Assembly: GCA_038252405.1 (NCBI GenBank)
Contig: JBBSAJ010000002.1
Location: 87,201-151,200, forward strand
DNA: 64,000 nucleotides
From: DATCDE01 sp038252405
GTDB lineage: Bacteria > Actinomycetota > Actinomycetes > Prado026
Direction: 5' to 3'
In this document: positions 44,542 to 53,266 of the stretch, piece after piece
Position numbering within the stretch: the first letter of the stretch is position 1
How the letters are laid out: every line of letters starts with the position of its first letter
Program-made: the position numbers and the translations under genes
Notes under the pieces: model-generated
The model's input: only the letters and a program-made list of their open reading frames with translations
Database searches by the model: none
What the model was told of the DNA's origin: nothing

Positions 44542-46389
44542 TCACTCGACGGTGACCGACTTGGCCAGGTTGCGGGGCTGGTCCACGTCGTAGCCCTTGG
44601 CGGTCGCCAGCTCGCAGGCGAACACCTGCAGCGGCACCGTGGCCACGATCGGCTGCAGCAGTGTGGGCACCGCCGGGATCGGGATCAGCGCGTCGGCGTA
44701 CGGCTCGACCGCGGTGTCGCCCTCCTCGGCGATCACGATGGTGAACGCGCCGCGGGCCCGGACCTCCTGGATGTTGCTGACGACCTTGTCGTGCAGCACG
44801 CTGCGTCCGCGCGGCGACGGGACCACCACGACGACCGGCAGCCCCTCCTCGATCAGCGCGATCGGGCCGTGCTTGAGCTCGCCCGCGGGAAAGCCCTCCG
44901 CGTGCATGTAGGCGAGCTCCTTGAGCTTGAGCGCGCCCTCGAGAGCCACCGGGTAGCCCACGTGCCGGCCGAGGAACAGCACGGCCTTGGCGTCGACGAA
45001 CCGGCGGGCCAGCTCCCGCACCGGCTCGACGGTGTCCAGCACCCGGTCCACGTGCTCGGGCATCCGGGCCAGCTGGGCGATGTGGTCGGCCACCTCGTCG
45101 CCCCACTTGGTGCCGCGCACCTGGGCCAGGTAGAGCGCGACCAGCTGGACGGCGGCCAGCTGGGTGAGGAACGCCTTGGTCGAGGCCACCGCCACCTCGG
45201 GGCCGGCGTGGGTGTAGAGCACGGCGTCCGACTCGCGGGGGATCGTCGAGCCGTTGACGTTGCAGATGGCCAGCACCCTGGCCCGCTGGTCGCGGGCGTG
45301 CCGCACAGCCATGAGGGTGTCCATGGTCTCGCCGGACTGCGAGATGGCGACCACCAGCGTGGAACGACCGACGATCGGGTCGCGGTAGCGGAACTCGCTG
45401 GCCACCTCGACCTCGCAGGGGATGCGGGTCCAGTGCTCGATGGCGTACTTCGCGATCAGCCCCGCGTGGAAGGCGGTGCCGCAGGCGATGATGATGATCT
45501 TGTCGACCTCGCGGAGCTCCTCGTCGGGCAGCCGCATCTCGTCCAGGTGCAGCCGCCCGTCGGTGCCGATCCGGCCCATCAAGGTGTCGGCGACGGCCCG
45601 GGGCTGCTCGGCGATCTCCTTGAGCATGAAGTGCTCGTAGCCGCCCTTCTCGGCGGCCGCGGCGTCCCAGTCGACGTGGTACGGCCGCACCGTCGCCGGC
45701 TCGCCGTCGAAGGTCGTGACGATGACGCCACCGCGGCGCAGCTCGACGACCTGGTCCTGTCCCAGCTCGACGGCGTCCCTGGTGTGGGCGATGAACGCGG
45801 CCACGTCGCTGCCCAGGAAGTTCTCCCCGTCGCCGAGCCCCACCACGAGCGGCGAGGTGCGCCGCGCGCCCACGACCACGTCCGGCTGGTCGGCGTGGAC
45901 GGCGACCAGGGTGAACGCGCCCTCGAGCCGGCGGCACACACGGCGCATCGCCTCGGCCAGGTCGCCGCAGCGGGGGAACTCGTCGGCGAGCAGGTGGGCG
46001 ACCACCTCGGTGTCGGTGTCGGAGCCGAACTCGACACCGGCGCCCTCGAGCTCGCCCCGCAGCGTCGCGAAGTTCTCGATGATCCCGTTGTGGATCACGG
46101 CGACCCTGCCGAGGGCGTCCAGGTGCGGGTGGGCGTTGCGGTCGGTCGGCGCCCCGTGGGTCGCCCACCGGGTGTGGCCCATGCCCACGGTGGACGCCGC
46201 GAGCGGCCGCTCGGACAGCTCCTTCTCCAGGTTGGCCAGCTTGCCGGCCCGGCGCCGGGTCTCCAGCTCGCCGTCGGCGAGCACGGCGACGCCGGCGGAG
46301 TCATAGCCGCGGTACTCCAGCCGCCGCAGCCCCTCCATCACGACGTCCAGCGCCTGCTTGTCACCGACGTAGCCCACGATGCCACACAT
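44542..46389 (-). CDS. glmS: Glutamine-fructose-6-phosphate aminotransferase
   Basis: A 615-residue enzyme that makes glucosamine-6-phosphate, the first step to UDP-GlcNAc. The N-terminal nucleophile Cys2 is in MCGIVGYVGD; a class II amidotransferase domain and two SIS domains follow, ending in LAKSVTVE. A TACCCT box lies seven bases before the ATG, so the mRNA is probably leaderless. There is no room for a glmS ribozyme. glmM follows on the 5' side of the strand, 31 bases away. Confidence 0.96.
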   Translation of the reverse strand: MCGIVGYVGDKQALDVVMEGLRRLEYRGYDSAGVAVLADGELETRRRAGKLANLEKELSERPLAASTVGMGHTRWATHGAPTDRNAHPHLDALGRVAVIHNGIIENFATLRGELEGAGVEFGSDTDTEVVAHLLADEFPRCGDLAEAMRRVCRRLEGAFTLVAVHADQPDVVVGARRTSPLVVGLGDGENFLGSDVAAFIAHTRDAVELGQDQVVELRRGGVIVTTFDGEPATVRPYHVDWDAAAAEKGGYEHFMLKEIAEQPRAVADTLMGRIGTDGRLHLDEMRLPDEELREVDKIIIIACGTAFHAGLIAKYAIEHWTRIPCEVEVASEFRYRDPIVGRSTLVVAISQSGETMDTLMAVRHARDQRARVLAICNVNGSTIPRESDAVLYTHAGPEVAVASTKAFLTQLAAVQLVALYLAQVRGTKWGDEVADHIAQLARMPEHVDRVLDTVEPVRELARRFVDAKAVLFLGRHVGYPVALEGALKLKELAYMHAEGFPAGELKHGPIALIEEGLPVVVVVPSPRGRSVLHDKVVSNIQEVRARGAFTIVIAEEGDTAVEPYADALIPIPAVPTLLQPIVATVPLQVFACELATAKGYDVDQPRNLAKSVTVE

Positions 46390-46396
46390 GGCGTTC

Positions 46397-46424
46397 AGGG
46401 TAGCCGGGGTGGGGCGCAGGTCAG
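46397..46424 (-). promoter_or_regulatory. Predicted glmS promoter (CTGACC-16-TACCCT)
   Basis: On the minus strand CTGACC, overlapping the glmM stop, and TACCCT are separated by 16 bases, and TACCCT ends seven bases before the glmS ATG. Confidence 0.4.
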
Positions 46425-47764
46425 GCGAGCGCCAGGCGGACGTCGCCGGCCAGCCGGTCGGCGACCGCCTGCGCCTGCTCGGCGGTGACCGCCTCGACCA
46501 TCACCCGCACCAGCGGCTCGGTGCCGCTCGGGCGCAGCAGCACCCGGCCGGTGCTGCCCAGCTCCGCCTGTGCCCCGGCGACCGCGTGGGCCAGCGCCGC
46601 CGAGCCGTCGAACCGCGAGCGGTCCACCCCGCGGACGTTCACCAGGACCTGCGGCAGCCGGTCCATCACCGCGGCGAGGGCGCGCAGCGACCGGCCGGTG
46701 GCCGCGACCCGGGCCAGCAGCTGCAGCGCGGTGAGGACGCCGTCGCCGGTGGTGGCGTGGTCGAGCAGGACGACGTGGCCGGACTGCTCACCGCCGAGGT
46801 TGTGCCCACCCGCCCGCATGGCCTCCAGCACGTAGCGGTCACCCACTGCGGTCTCGACGAAGTCGATGCCCTCCCTGGCCATCGCCTGGCGGAAACCAAG
46901 GTTGGACATCACGGTGGCCACCACGGCGCCGTTCGCCAGGGCCCCCCGGTCCCGCATCGCCAGCGCCAGGACGGCCAGGATCTGGTCGCCGTCCACCATC
47001 TCGCCCCGGTCGTCGACCGCGAGGCACCGGTCGGCGTCGCCGTCATGGGCGATCCCGACGTCGGCACCGTGCTCGAGCACGGCGGCCGCGAGCGGGCCGA
47101 GGTGGGTGGAGCCGCAGCCCTCGTTGATGTTCAGCCCGTCCGGCTCGCAGTGGATCGCGATGACGTCGGCTCCGGCGCGACGCAGCGCCTCGGGCGCGAC
47201 GAGCGAGGCCGCGCCGTTCGCGGCGTCGACGACGACGCGCAGCCCGGACAGGTCGTGCGGCACGGTGCCCAGCAGGTGGGCCAGGTAGCGCTCGGCCGCG
47301 TCACCCAGCGGGCGGACCCGGCCCACCGAGCCCGCGGTCGGCCGCTGCCAGGGCTCGCCCATCCGGGTCTCGACGGCGTCCTCGACCACGTCGTCCAGCT
47401 TGACCCCGCCGCGGGCGAAGAACTTGATCCCGTTGTCCGGCATCGGGTTGTGCGACGCCGACAGCATCACGCCGAGGTCGGCGCCGAGGGCGTCGGTGAG
47501 GTGGGCGATCGCCGGCGTCGGCAGCACGCCGGCGTCCAGCACGTCGACGCCGGCGCTGGCCAGCCCGGCGGTCACCGCCGCCGACAGGAACTCCCCGGAC
47601 AGCCGGGGGTCCCGACCGACCACCGCGACCGGACGGTGCCCGGCGAACTCACCGGCGTCGCCCAGCACGTGCGCGGCGGCCACCGACAGGTCCAGCGCGA
47701 GCTCCGCCGTGAGGTCACGGTTGGCCAGCCCACGGACGCCGTCAGTGCCGAAGAGTCGGCCCAT
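46421..47764 (-). CDS. glmM: Phosphoglucosamine mutase
   Basis: A 447-residue phosphohexomutase converting glucosamine-6-phosphate to glucosamine-1-phosphate. The phospho-serine loop is SASHNPMPDNG (about residue 100), the metal loop is DGDADRC (about residue 240), and the sugar-binding GGEQSGH and C-terminal RPSGTEPLVRV segments are intact. Only 11 bases separate it from rpsI, linking wall-precursor and ribosomal genes as in other actinobacteria. Confidence 0.96.
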   Translation of the reverse strand: MGRLFGTDGVRGLANRDLTAELALDLSVAAAHVLGDAGEFAGHRPVAVVGRDPRLSGEFLSAAVTAGLASAGVDVLDAGVLPTPAIAHLTDALGADLGVMLSASHNPMPDNGIKFFARGGVKLDDVVEDAVETRMGEPWQRPTAGSVGRVRPLGDAAERYLAHLLGTVPHDLSGLRVVVDAANGAASLVAPEALRRAGADVIAIHCEPDGLNINEGCGSTHLGPLAAAVLEHGADVGIAHDGDADRCLAVDDRGEMVDGDQILAVLALAMRDRGALANGAVVATVMSNLGFRQAMAREGIDFVETAVGDRYVLEAMRAGGHNLGGEQSGHVVLLDHATTGDGVLTALQLLARVAATGRSLRALAAVMDRLPQVLVNVRGVDRSRFDGSAALAHAVAGAQAELGSTGRVLLRPSGTEPLVRVMVEAVTAEQAQAVADRLAGDVRLALA

Positions 47765-47775
47765 CTGGCCCCCGA

Positions 47776-48306
47776 TCAGCGCTTGCTGTACTGCGGAGCC
47801 TTGCGAGCCTTCTTCAGGCCGTACTTCTTGCGCTCGGTGACGCGGGCGTCACGGGTGAGGAAGCCGGCCTTCTTCAGCGTCGGCCGGTTGCCCTCCACGT
47901 CGATCTCGTTCAGCGCCCGGGCCACGCCCAGCCGCAGCGCGCCCGCCTGGCCGGACGACCCACCGCCGCTGATCCGGGCGATGACGTCGAAACGTCCGTC
48001 GGCCTCGAGCACCCGGAACGGCTCGTTGACGAGCTGCTGGTGCACCTTGTTCGGGAAGTAGTTCTCCAGGGTGCGCCCGTTGACGGTCCACCGGCCGGTC
48101 CCGGGGATGACCCGGACCCGCGCGATGGCCTCCTTGCGGCGCCCGGTGGCCGAGGCCGGCGCGACAACGATCTCGCGCGGGGTGCTCGACTCCTTGGTCT
48201 CGGAGGTGAAGGACTCGCCAGCGAACGACTCAGCGTCGTCGATGTCGGGGGTCTCGGTGGTCTCGGTGGTCTCGGTGGTCTCTACAGCAGCCTCGGTCAC
48301 GGCCAC
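47776..48306 (-). CDS. rpsI: 30S ribosomal protein S9 with N-terminal extension
   Basis: A 176-residue protein. The S9 core begins near residue 47 (ATGRRKEAIARVRVIPG) and ends in the conserved KKARKAPQYSKR tail that reaches the P-site. The first 45 residues are an acidic Thr/Glu-rich extension, including four TTE/ETT units coded by a 9-bp repeat; such extensions are common in actinobacterial S9. It has a GTG start. It follows rplM by 32 bases in the usual rplM-rpsI pair. Confidence 0.95.
   Translation of the reverse strand: MAVTEAAVETTETTETTETPDIDDAESFAGESFTSETKESSTPREIVVAPASATGRRKEAIARVRVIPGTGRWTVNGRTLENYFPNKVHQQLVNEPFRVLEADGRFDVIARISGGGSSGQAGALRLGVARALNEIDVEGNRPTLKKAGFLTRDARVTERKKYGLKKARKAPQYSKR
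48251..48282 (-). repeat. 9-bp tandem repeat inside rpsI
   Basis: GTCTCGGTG-type units repeat about three and a half times, coding for the Glu-Thr-Thr run near the start of S9. In-frame length change would only alter the disordered tail. Confidence 0.7.
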
Positions 48307-48338
48307 GGTTCCTCTCGTCGTCTGGGGGTCGCCGTGGC

Positions 48339-48782
48339 CTACTGCGCGACCTGGCTGATCTCGAACGGCACCGGCTGTTGCGCCTGGTGCGGGTGCTCAG
48401 GGCCGGCGTACACCTTGAGCTTGGTGATCAGCTGCCGACCCAGGCGGTTGTGCGGGAGCATCCCGCGGACGGCTTTCTCCACGGCTCGCCGCGGGTTCTC
48501 CTCGAGCAGCTGAACGTAGGACGTCGACGAGAGCCCGCCCGGGAAGCCGGAGTGGCGGTACGCCATCTTCTGCTCGCGCTTGGAGCCGGTCAGTGCCACC
48601 TTCCCGGCGTTGACGACGATGACGAAGTCACCGGTGTCGACATGCGGCGCGAAGACCGGCTTGTGCTTGCCCCGCAGCAGGGTGGCCACCTGGGTGGCCA
48701 GGCGGCCGAGGACGACGTCGGTGGCGTCGATGACGTACCACTGGCGCTCGACGTCGCCGGGCTTGGGGGAGTACGTGCGCAC
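48339..48782 (-). CDS. rplM: 50S ribosomal protein L13
   Basis: A 147-residue protein. The start is GTG (VRTYSPKPGDVERQWYVIDA). The conserved DVVLGRLATQVATLLRGKHK and GMLPHNRLGRQLITKLKVY segments are present. It is served by a TTGACC-18-TACCGT promoter and a leader of about 95 bases with a GC-rich hairpin. Longer frames upstream run through that leader and are not coding. Confidence 0.95.
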   Translation of the reverse strand: MRTYSPKPGDVERQWYVIDATDVVLGRLATQVATLLRGKHKPVFAPHVDTGDFVIVVNAGKVALTGSKREQKMAYRHSGFPGGLSSTSYVQLLEENPRRAVEKAVRGMLPHNRLGRQLITKLKVYAGPEHPHQAQQPVPFEISQVAQ

Positions 48783-48882
48783 GGGCGTAGGCTCTTTCGA
48801 TCGCTTCGGGTCTGCACGGACGCCGCGGGGGCGGCGTGCGCGAGCGGGCGCGGCTCTACGCCGGCACCCACAACAAGGGACC

Positions 48883-48912
48883 ACGGTACCCGTGGCGTGG
48901 GCAGGGGGTCAA
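48883..48912 (-). promoter_or_regulatory. Promoter of rplM-rpsI (TTGACC-18-TACCGT)
   Basis: On the minus strand TTGACC and TACCGT are separated by 18 bases. The leader to the rplM GTG is about 95 bases and contains a GCCGC/GCGGC stem-loop that could be an autoregulatory site. Confidence 0.6.
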
Positions 48913-48921
48913 AGCGAGGGC

Positions 48922-50604
48922 TCAGCGCTGCCGCTGGACCCTCGCCTCGTCCCACACCGGGACGTCGGACTCGTAGACCCCGCCGTCCGCGCCGAACACC
49001 AGGAACCGGTCGAAGCCTCGGGCGAACCACCGGTCGTGGGTCACCGCGAGCACGGTGCCCTCGAACCGCTCCAGGCCCTCCTCCAGCGCCTCGGCGCTGG
49101 CCAGGTCCAGGTTGTCCGTGGGTTCGTCCAGCAGCAGCAGGGTGGCCCCGCCGAGCTCGAGCAGCAGGATCTGGAAGCGGGCCTGCTGACCGCCGGAGAG
49201 CTGGTCGAAGGGCTGCTCGGAGGCGTGCGCGAGCTCGTAGCGGTCGAGCGCCCTGGCGGCCCCCTCCCTGGGCATCCCGGTCCGGTGCGCGTCACCGCGG
49301 TGCAGCACCTCGAGCAGGGTCCGGCCGCCCAGCTCCGGGTGTTGATGGGTCTGGGCGAACCAGCCGGGCCGCACCCGGGCCCCGAGCCGGGCCTGCCCGG
49401 TGTGTCGGACCGGCTCCAGCACGGTCTCGCCCACCGGCCGGTGCTCGACGTCCGGGTCGCTCCCCCCGGCCGCGAGCAGCCGCAGGAAGTGCGACTTGCC
49501 GGACCCGTTCGAGCCGAGGACGGCGACCCGCTCGCCGAACCACACCTCGAGGTCGAACGGACGCATCAGCCCGGTGAGCTCGAGGTCGGCGCAGACGACG
49601 GCCCGCTTTCCGGTCCGGCCGCCGCGCAGCCGCATCTGCACGCCCTGCTCCCGGGGCTGCGCCTCCGGTGGGCCGGCCTCCTCGAACTTGGCCAGCCGGG
49701 TCTGCGCGGCCTGGTAGCGCGAGGCCAGGCCGTCGTTGTAGGCGGCCTTCTGCTTGTACATGAGGACCAGCGCCTTGATCTTGGCGTGCTCCTCGTCCCA
49801 GCGGCGGCGCAGCTCGTCCAGCCGGGAGAACCGCTCGGTCCGGGCCTCGTGGTAGGTCGTGAAGCCGCCACCGTGCACCCACACCGTGTTGCCGGCGGCG
49901 CCGAGCTCCACGGTCACCACCCGGTCGGCGACCTGGGCCAGCAGCTCCCGGTCGTGGCTGACGAACAGCACGGTCTTGGCCGAGTCCCGCAGCGCCTGCT
50001 CCAGCCAGCGCTTGGCCGAGACGTCGAGGTAGTTGTCCGGCTCGTCCAGCAGGAGCACCTCGTCCGGGCCACGCAGCAGCGCCTCGAGGACCAGCCGTTT
50101 CTGCTCGCCACCCGAGAGGGTGCGCACCTCCCGGTACTGGGCCCGCGCCCAGGGCAGGCCGAGCGCCTCGGTGCAGCAGACGTCCCAGGCCACCTCGGCC
50201 TCGTAGCCGCCGGCGTCGGCCCAGTCCGCCAGCGCCTGCGCGTAGCGCAGCTGGGTGGGCTCGTCGTCGCGCTCCATGATGGCCAGCTCGGCGGCCTCCA
50301 GCTCGTACGCCGCGGTCCGCACCCGGGGCGGGGCGACCGACACCAGCAGGTCGCGCACCGTCGACGTGTCCCGCACGCTGCCGACGAACTGGCGCATGAC
50401 GCCCAGGCCGCCGGATCGCACGACGGCGCCCTCATGCGGGTCGGTGTCGCCGGCGACGATGCGCAGCAGCGTGGTCTTGCCGGCCCCGTTGGCGCCGACC
50501 AGGGCGACCTTGGCGCCGTCCCCTACCCGGAACGTCACGTCGTCGAGCAGCACCCGGCCGTCGGGCAGCACGAAACCGACCCGGCTGACGTCCACGTGGC
50601 CCAC
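48922..50604 (-). CDS. ABC-F family ATPase
   Basis: A 560-residue soluble protein with two ABC domains and no membrane helices. Domain 1 has Walker A GANGAGKTT (about residue 35) and signature LSGGEQKRL. Domain 2 has GSNGSGKSH, signature LSGGQQARF and Walker B LLLLDEPTDNLD. A charged linker (about 250-320) contains KIKALVLMYKQKAAYNDG. ABC-F proteins act on ribosomes: some shield them from antibiotics, others tune translation. The location between truA and rplM favours a housekeeping role, but resistance cannot be excluded. The GTG start (VGHVDVSRV) was chosen; a longer frame overlaps truA. Confidence 0.9.
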   Translation of the reverse strand: MGHVDVSRVGFVLPDGRVLLDDVTFRVGDGAKVALVGANGAGKTTLLRIVAGDTDPHEGAVVRSGGLGVMRQFVGSVRDTSTVRDLLVSVAPPRVRTAAYELEAAELAIMERDDEPTQLRYAQALADWADAGGYEAEVAWDVCCTEALGLPWARAQYREVRTLSGGEQKRLVLEALLRGPDEVLLLDEPDNYLDVSAKRWLEQALRDSAKTVLFVSHDRELLAQVADRVVTVELGAAGNTVWVHGGGFTTYHEARTERFSRLDELRRRWDEEHAKIKALVLMYKQKAAYNDGLASRYQAAQTRLAKFEEAGPPEAQPREQGVQMRLRGGRTGKRAVVCADLELTGLMRPFDLEVWFGERVAVLGSNGSGKSHFLRLLAAGGSDPDVEHRPVGETVLEPVRHTGQARLGARVRPGWFAQTHQHPELGGRTLLEVLHRGDAHRTGMPREGAARALDRYELAHASEQPFDQLSGGQQARFQILLLELGGATLLLLDEPTDNLDLASAEALEEGLERFEGTVLAVTHDRWFARGFDRFLVFGADGGVYESDVPVWDEARVQRQR

Positions 50605-50654
50605 GGGGGTCGAGTCTCGCCCGGACGACGCGCCCGGCGCCAGTCGTTTCCCGG

Positions 50655-51461
50655 CTACCGGCTGCGGACCCCCCGGGTCTGCGCGGCGCGGGCCGCCAGC
50701 CCGGCGTCCGGCGGGTACCCGACCTCCTCCAGGGTGAGCCCCTTCGCAGCCGCCACAGCAACCGCCGGGTCCCGGCGCCCGGCCGCCAGCAGCCGCGCCG
50801 GCCAGTCCGGCGCCTGCCGGCCGTCCCCCACCGCCAGCAGGCAGCCCACGACCGCCCGGACCATGCTGTGGCAGAACGCATCGGCCACCACGGTGCCGAC
50901 CACGAGGCCGTCCGCGGTCCGCTCCCAGGACAGCCGCTGCAGGTCCCGGATCGTGGTGCCGTCCGGCCGGGCCCGGCAGAACGCGGCGAAGTCGTGCAGC
51001 CCCACGAGCGCTCGGGCCGCCTCGTCCATCGCGTCGACGTCCAGCGGACGCCGGTGGTGCAGCACCTCGTGCCGCCGCAGCGGATCCACCCCGCCCGGCG
51101 CGTCGCTCACCCGGTAGGCGTACCGGCGCCACAGCCCCGAGAAGCGGGCGTCGAACCCGGCCGGTGCGGGCCGGCAGCCCAGCACCCGCACGTCGGGCGG
51201 CAGCAGGCCGCGCAGCGACCGCAGCACGTGCGCCTGGGCGTCCCGCCAGGCGCCGGCCGGGACGTCGGCATGGGCGACCTGGCCGCGCGCGTGCACCCCC
51301 GCGTCCGTCCGCCCCGCGCAGGTGATCGTCGGTGGCTGGGGCAGACGCAGCACCTGGGCCAGCGCCGCCTCGAGCACCCCCTGGACGGTCCGCTGGCCCG
51401 GCTGGCGGGCCCAGCCCGCGAAGTGGGTCCCGTCGTACCCCAGGTCGAGCCGGACGCGCAC
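50655..51461 (-). CDS. truA: tRNA pseudouridine synthase A
   Basis: A 268-residue enzyme that makes pseudouridine at positions 38-40 of tRNA anticodon arms. It opens VRLDLGYDGTHFAGWARQPG. The catalytic Asp is in CAGRTDAGVHARGQ (about residue 52), and the RYAYRV and FCHSMVRAVVG segments are present. It has a GTG start. It follows rplQ by 53 bases, as in many actinobacteria. Confidence 0.95.
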   Translation of the reverse strand: MRVRLDLGYDGTHFAGWARQPGQRTVQGVLEAALAQVLRLPQPPTITCAGRTDAGVHARGQVAHADVPAGAWRDAQAHVLRSLRGLLPPDVRVLGCRPAPAGFDARFSGLWRRYAYRVSDAPGGVDPLRRHEVLHHRRPLDVDAMDEAARALVGLHDFAAFCRARPDGTTIRDLQRLSWERTADGLVVGTVVADAFCHSMVRAVVGCLLAVGDGRQAPDWPARLLAAGRRDPAVAVAAAKGLTLEEVGYPPDAGLAARAAQTRGVRSR

Positions 51462-51514
51462 GAGCCCGCCCTCCGGGGGGAGGACGGGCTCGTGGTCAGG
51501 CTGGGTGGCTGTGC

Positions 51515-52090
51515 TCAGGACTCGTCCTTCTCGTCCGGCTCTGCCTCGTCCGGCTCCTCGTCCGGCTCCTCGGCCGGCTCCTCGACGGCCTCGTCAACGG
51601 GCTCGTCAACGGGCTCCTCAACCGGCTCCTCAACCGGCGCCGCCGCGGCGGGCGCCTCCTGCTTGGCCTTCGACTCCTTGACCGAGCGCTTGGTCGCGGC
51701 CTCCGCCTCGCCGACGGCGGTCTGCGCCACCGTCATCGCCTCGACCAGCTCGATGATCGCCATGGGGGCGTTGTCACCCTTGCGCGGGCCGATCTTGGTG
51801 ATTCGGGTGTAGCCGCCGGGACGCCCGGCGTAGCGCGGGCCGATCTCCTCGAACAGGACGTGCACGACGCCCTTGTCCCGGATGACTCGGAGCACCTGGC
51901 GGCGGGCGTGCAGGTCACCGCGCTTGGCCTTGGTGATCAGCCGCTCGGCCAGCGGCCGCAGCCGGCGTGCCTTGGTCTCGGTCGTGGTGATCGAGCCGTG
52001 CTCGAACAGCGAGGTGGCAAGGTTCGCCAAGATCAGCCGCTCGTGCGCGGGGCCGCCGCCGAGCCGCGGGCCCTTGGGGGGCGTGGGCAT
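51515..52090 (-). CDS. rplQ: 50S ribosomal protein L17 with acidic tail
   Basis: A 191-residue protein. The L17 core is residues 1-125 (MPTPPKGPRLGGGPAHERL, then TTETKARRLRPLAERLIT). A tail of about 60 residues follows, very rich in Glu, Pro, Val and Asp (repeats of VEEP and VDEP), coded by 12-bp tandem repeats. Acidic L17 tails occur in other actinobacteria. It is the last gene of the alpha operon, 56 bases after rpoA. Confidence 0.95.
   Translation of the reverse strand: MPTPPKGPRLGGGPAHERLILANLATSLFEHGSITTTETKARRLRPLAERLITKAKRGDLHARRQVLRVIRDKGVVHVLFEEIGPRYAGRPGGYTRITKIGPRKGDNAPMAIIELVEAMTVAQTAVGEAEAATKRSVKESKAKQEAPAAAAPVEEPVEEPVDEPVDEAVEEPAEEPDEEPDEAEPDEKDES
51531..51638 (-). repeat. 12-bp tandem repeats coding the L17 tail
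   Basis: Imperfect GGCTCCTCAACC/GGCTCGTCAACG/CGGCTCCTCGTC units repeat through the 3' end of rplQ and code for VEEP-like tetrapeptides. Copy number could vary between strains. Confidence 0.7.
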
Positions 52091-52146
52091 GGTGTCGTTC
52101 TCCTGGTTCGCTGGGTTCCGGGGGGACCGCTGGGTCGATCAGCTGC

Positions 52147-53166
52147 TCAGAGCTGCTCGTCCTCAGCAAACCCCTGGTAGTCGTCGTCCTCGCCGTAGTT
52201 GTCCACCACGAGGCCGGGGTCGAACCCGGGCGGGCTGTCCTTCAGGGCCAGGCCCATCGTGACCAGCTTCGCCTTGACCTCGTCGATGGACTTGGCCCCG
52301 AAGTTGCGGATGTCGAGCAGGTCCGCCTCGCTGCGCGAGACCAGCTCGCCCACCGAGTGGATGCCCTCGCGCTTGAGGCAGTTGTACGACCGGACGGTCA
52401 GCTCGAGGTCCTCGATCGGGAGTGCGAGGTCGGCCGCGAGGGCCGCGTCGGTCGGCGACGGGCCCATGTCGATGCCCTCGGCCTCGACGTTGAGCTCGCG
52501 GAACAGCCCGAACAGCTCGACGAGGGTCTTCCCGGCGCTGGCCACGGCGTCCCGAGCCCGCATCGACGGCTTGGTCTCCACGTCGACGACCAGCCGGTCG
52601 AAGTCGGTGCGCTGCTCGACCCGGGTGGCCTCGACCTTGTAGGTCACCCGCAGCACCGGCGAGTAGATCGAGTCGACCGGGATCCGGCCGATCTCCTGGC
52701 CGAGCTGCTTGTTCTGCGCCGCGGAGACGTAGCCGCGGCCACGCTCGACGGTGAGCTCGATCTCCAGCTTGCCCTTGGCGTTGATGGTCGCCAGGTGCAG
52801 CTCGGGGTTGTGCACCTCGACACCGGCGGGCGGGGCGATGTCGGCTGCGGTGACCTCGCCGGGGCCCTGCTTGCGCAGGTACATGACGACCGGCTCGTCG
52901 TGCTCGGAGCTGACCACCAGGCCCTTGATGTTCAAGATCAGGTCGGTGACGTCCTCGGCCACCCCCGGCACGGTGGTGAACTCGTGCAGGACGCCGTCGA
53001 TGCGGATCGAGGTGACGGCTGCACCGGGGATCGACGACAGCAGCGTGCGCCGGAGCGAGTTGCCGAGGGTGTAGCCGAAACCGGGTTCGAGGGGCTCGAC
53101 GATGAACCGCGAACGGGTGTCGTCGACCACTTCCTCGGTCAGGGTGGGTCGCTGCGCGATGAGCAA
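52147..53166 (-). CDS. rpoA: DNA-directed RNA polymerase alpha subunit
   Basis: A 339-residue subunit. The N-terminal dimerisation domain starts MLIAQRPTLTEEV and includes PLEPGFGYTLGNSLRRTLLSS in pieces; a linker and the C-terminal domain (about 250-320) follow, with LTVRSYNCLKREGIHSVGEL and LLDIRNFGAKS. The start codon is TTG, preceded by a strong AGGAGG site, and no ATG or GTG fits better. A 14-pair hairpin lies between rpsD and this gene. Confidence 0.96.
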   Translation of the reverse strand: MLIAQRPTLTEEVVDDTRSRFIVEPLEPGFGYTLGNSLRRTLLSSIPGAAVTSIRIDGVLHEFTTVPGVAEDVTDLILNIKGLVVSSEHDEPVVMYLRKQGPGEVTAADIAPPAGVEVHNPELHLATINAKGKLEIELTVERGRGYVSAAQNKQLGQEIGRIPVDSIYSPVLRVTYKVEATRVEQRTDFDRLVVDVETKPSMRARDAVASAGKTLVELFGLFRELNVEAEGIDMGPSPTDAALAADLALPIEDLELTVRSYNCLKREGIHSVGELVSRSEADLLDIRNFGAKSIDEVKAKLVTMGLALKDSPPGFDPGLVVDNYGEDDDYQGFAEDEQL

Positions 53167-53226
53167 GGGAGTTCCTCCTGGGTCGGGCGCCCGCTATATG
53201 ACGCCGACGGATGCTGCCTGTTCGGT

Positions 53227-53259
53227 GTCCCGCCCCCGGCGACCGGCCGGGAGCGGGAC
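53227..53259 (-). promoter_or_regulatory. Hairpin between rpsD and rpoA
   Basis: GTCCCGCTCCCGGC and GCCGGGGGCGGGAC pair over 14 bases (one G-U) around a 5-base loop in the RNA. It lies after the rpsD stop inside the operon, with no T-tract. It may partly terminate or stabilise the upstream mRNA. Confidence 0.6.
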
Positions 53260-53266
53260 GACGGGT

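Noticed and set aside
46390..46420. glmS ribozyme upstream of glmS
   Set aside because: Only 31 bases separate glmM and glmS, far too short for the ribozyme, and a leaderless promoter fits.
42679..46488. A plus-strand open frame of about 1270 codons opposite nnr, acpS and glmS
   Set aside because: Same reason: composition is His/Arg/Gly-rich noise and the opposite strand carries complete enzymes with catalytic motifs.
48922..51132. Apparent N-terminal extension of the ABC-F protein into truA
   Set aside because: The extension is truA in another frame; family members begin at the GHVDVSRV segment.
51531..51638. Possible CRISPR or minisatellite array
   Set aside because: Units are 12 bp without spacers and lie inside the rplQ reading frame.
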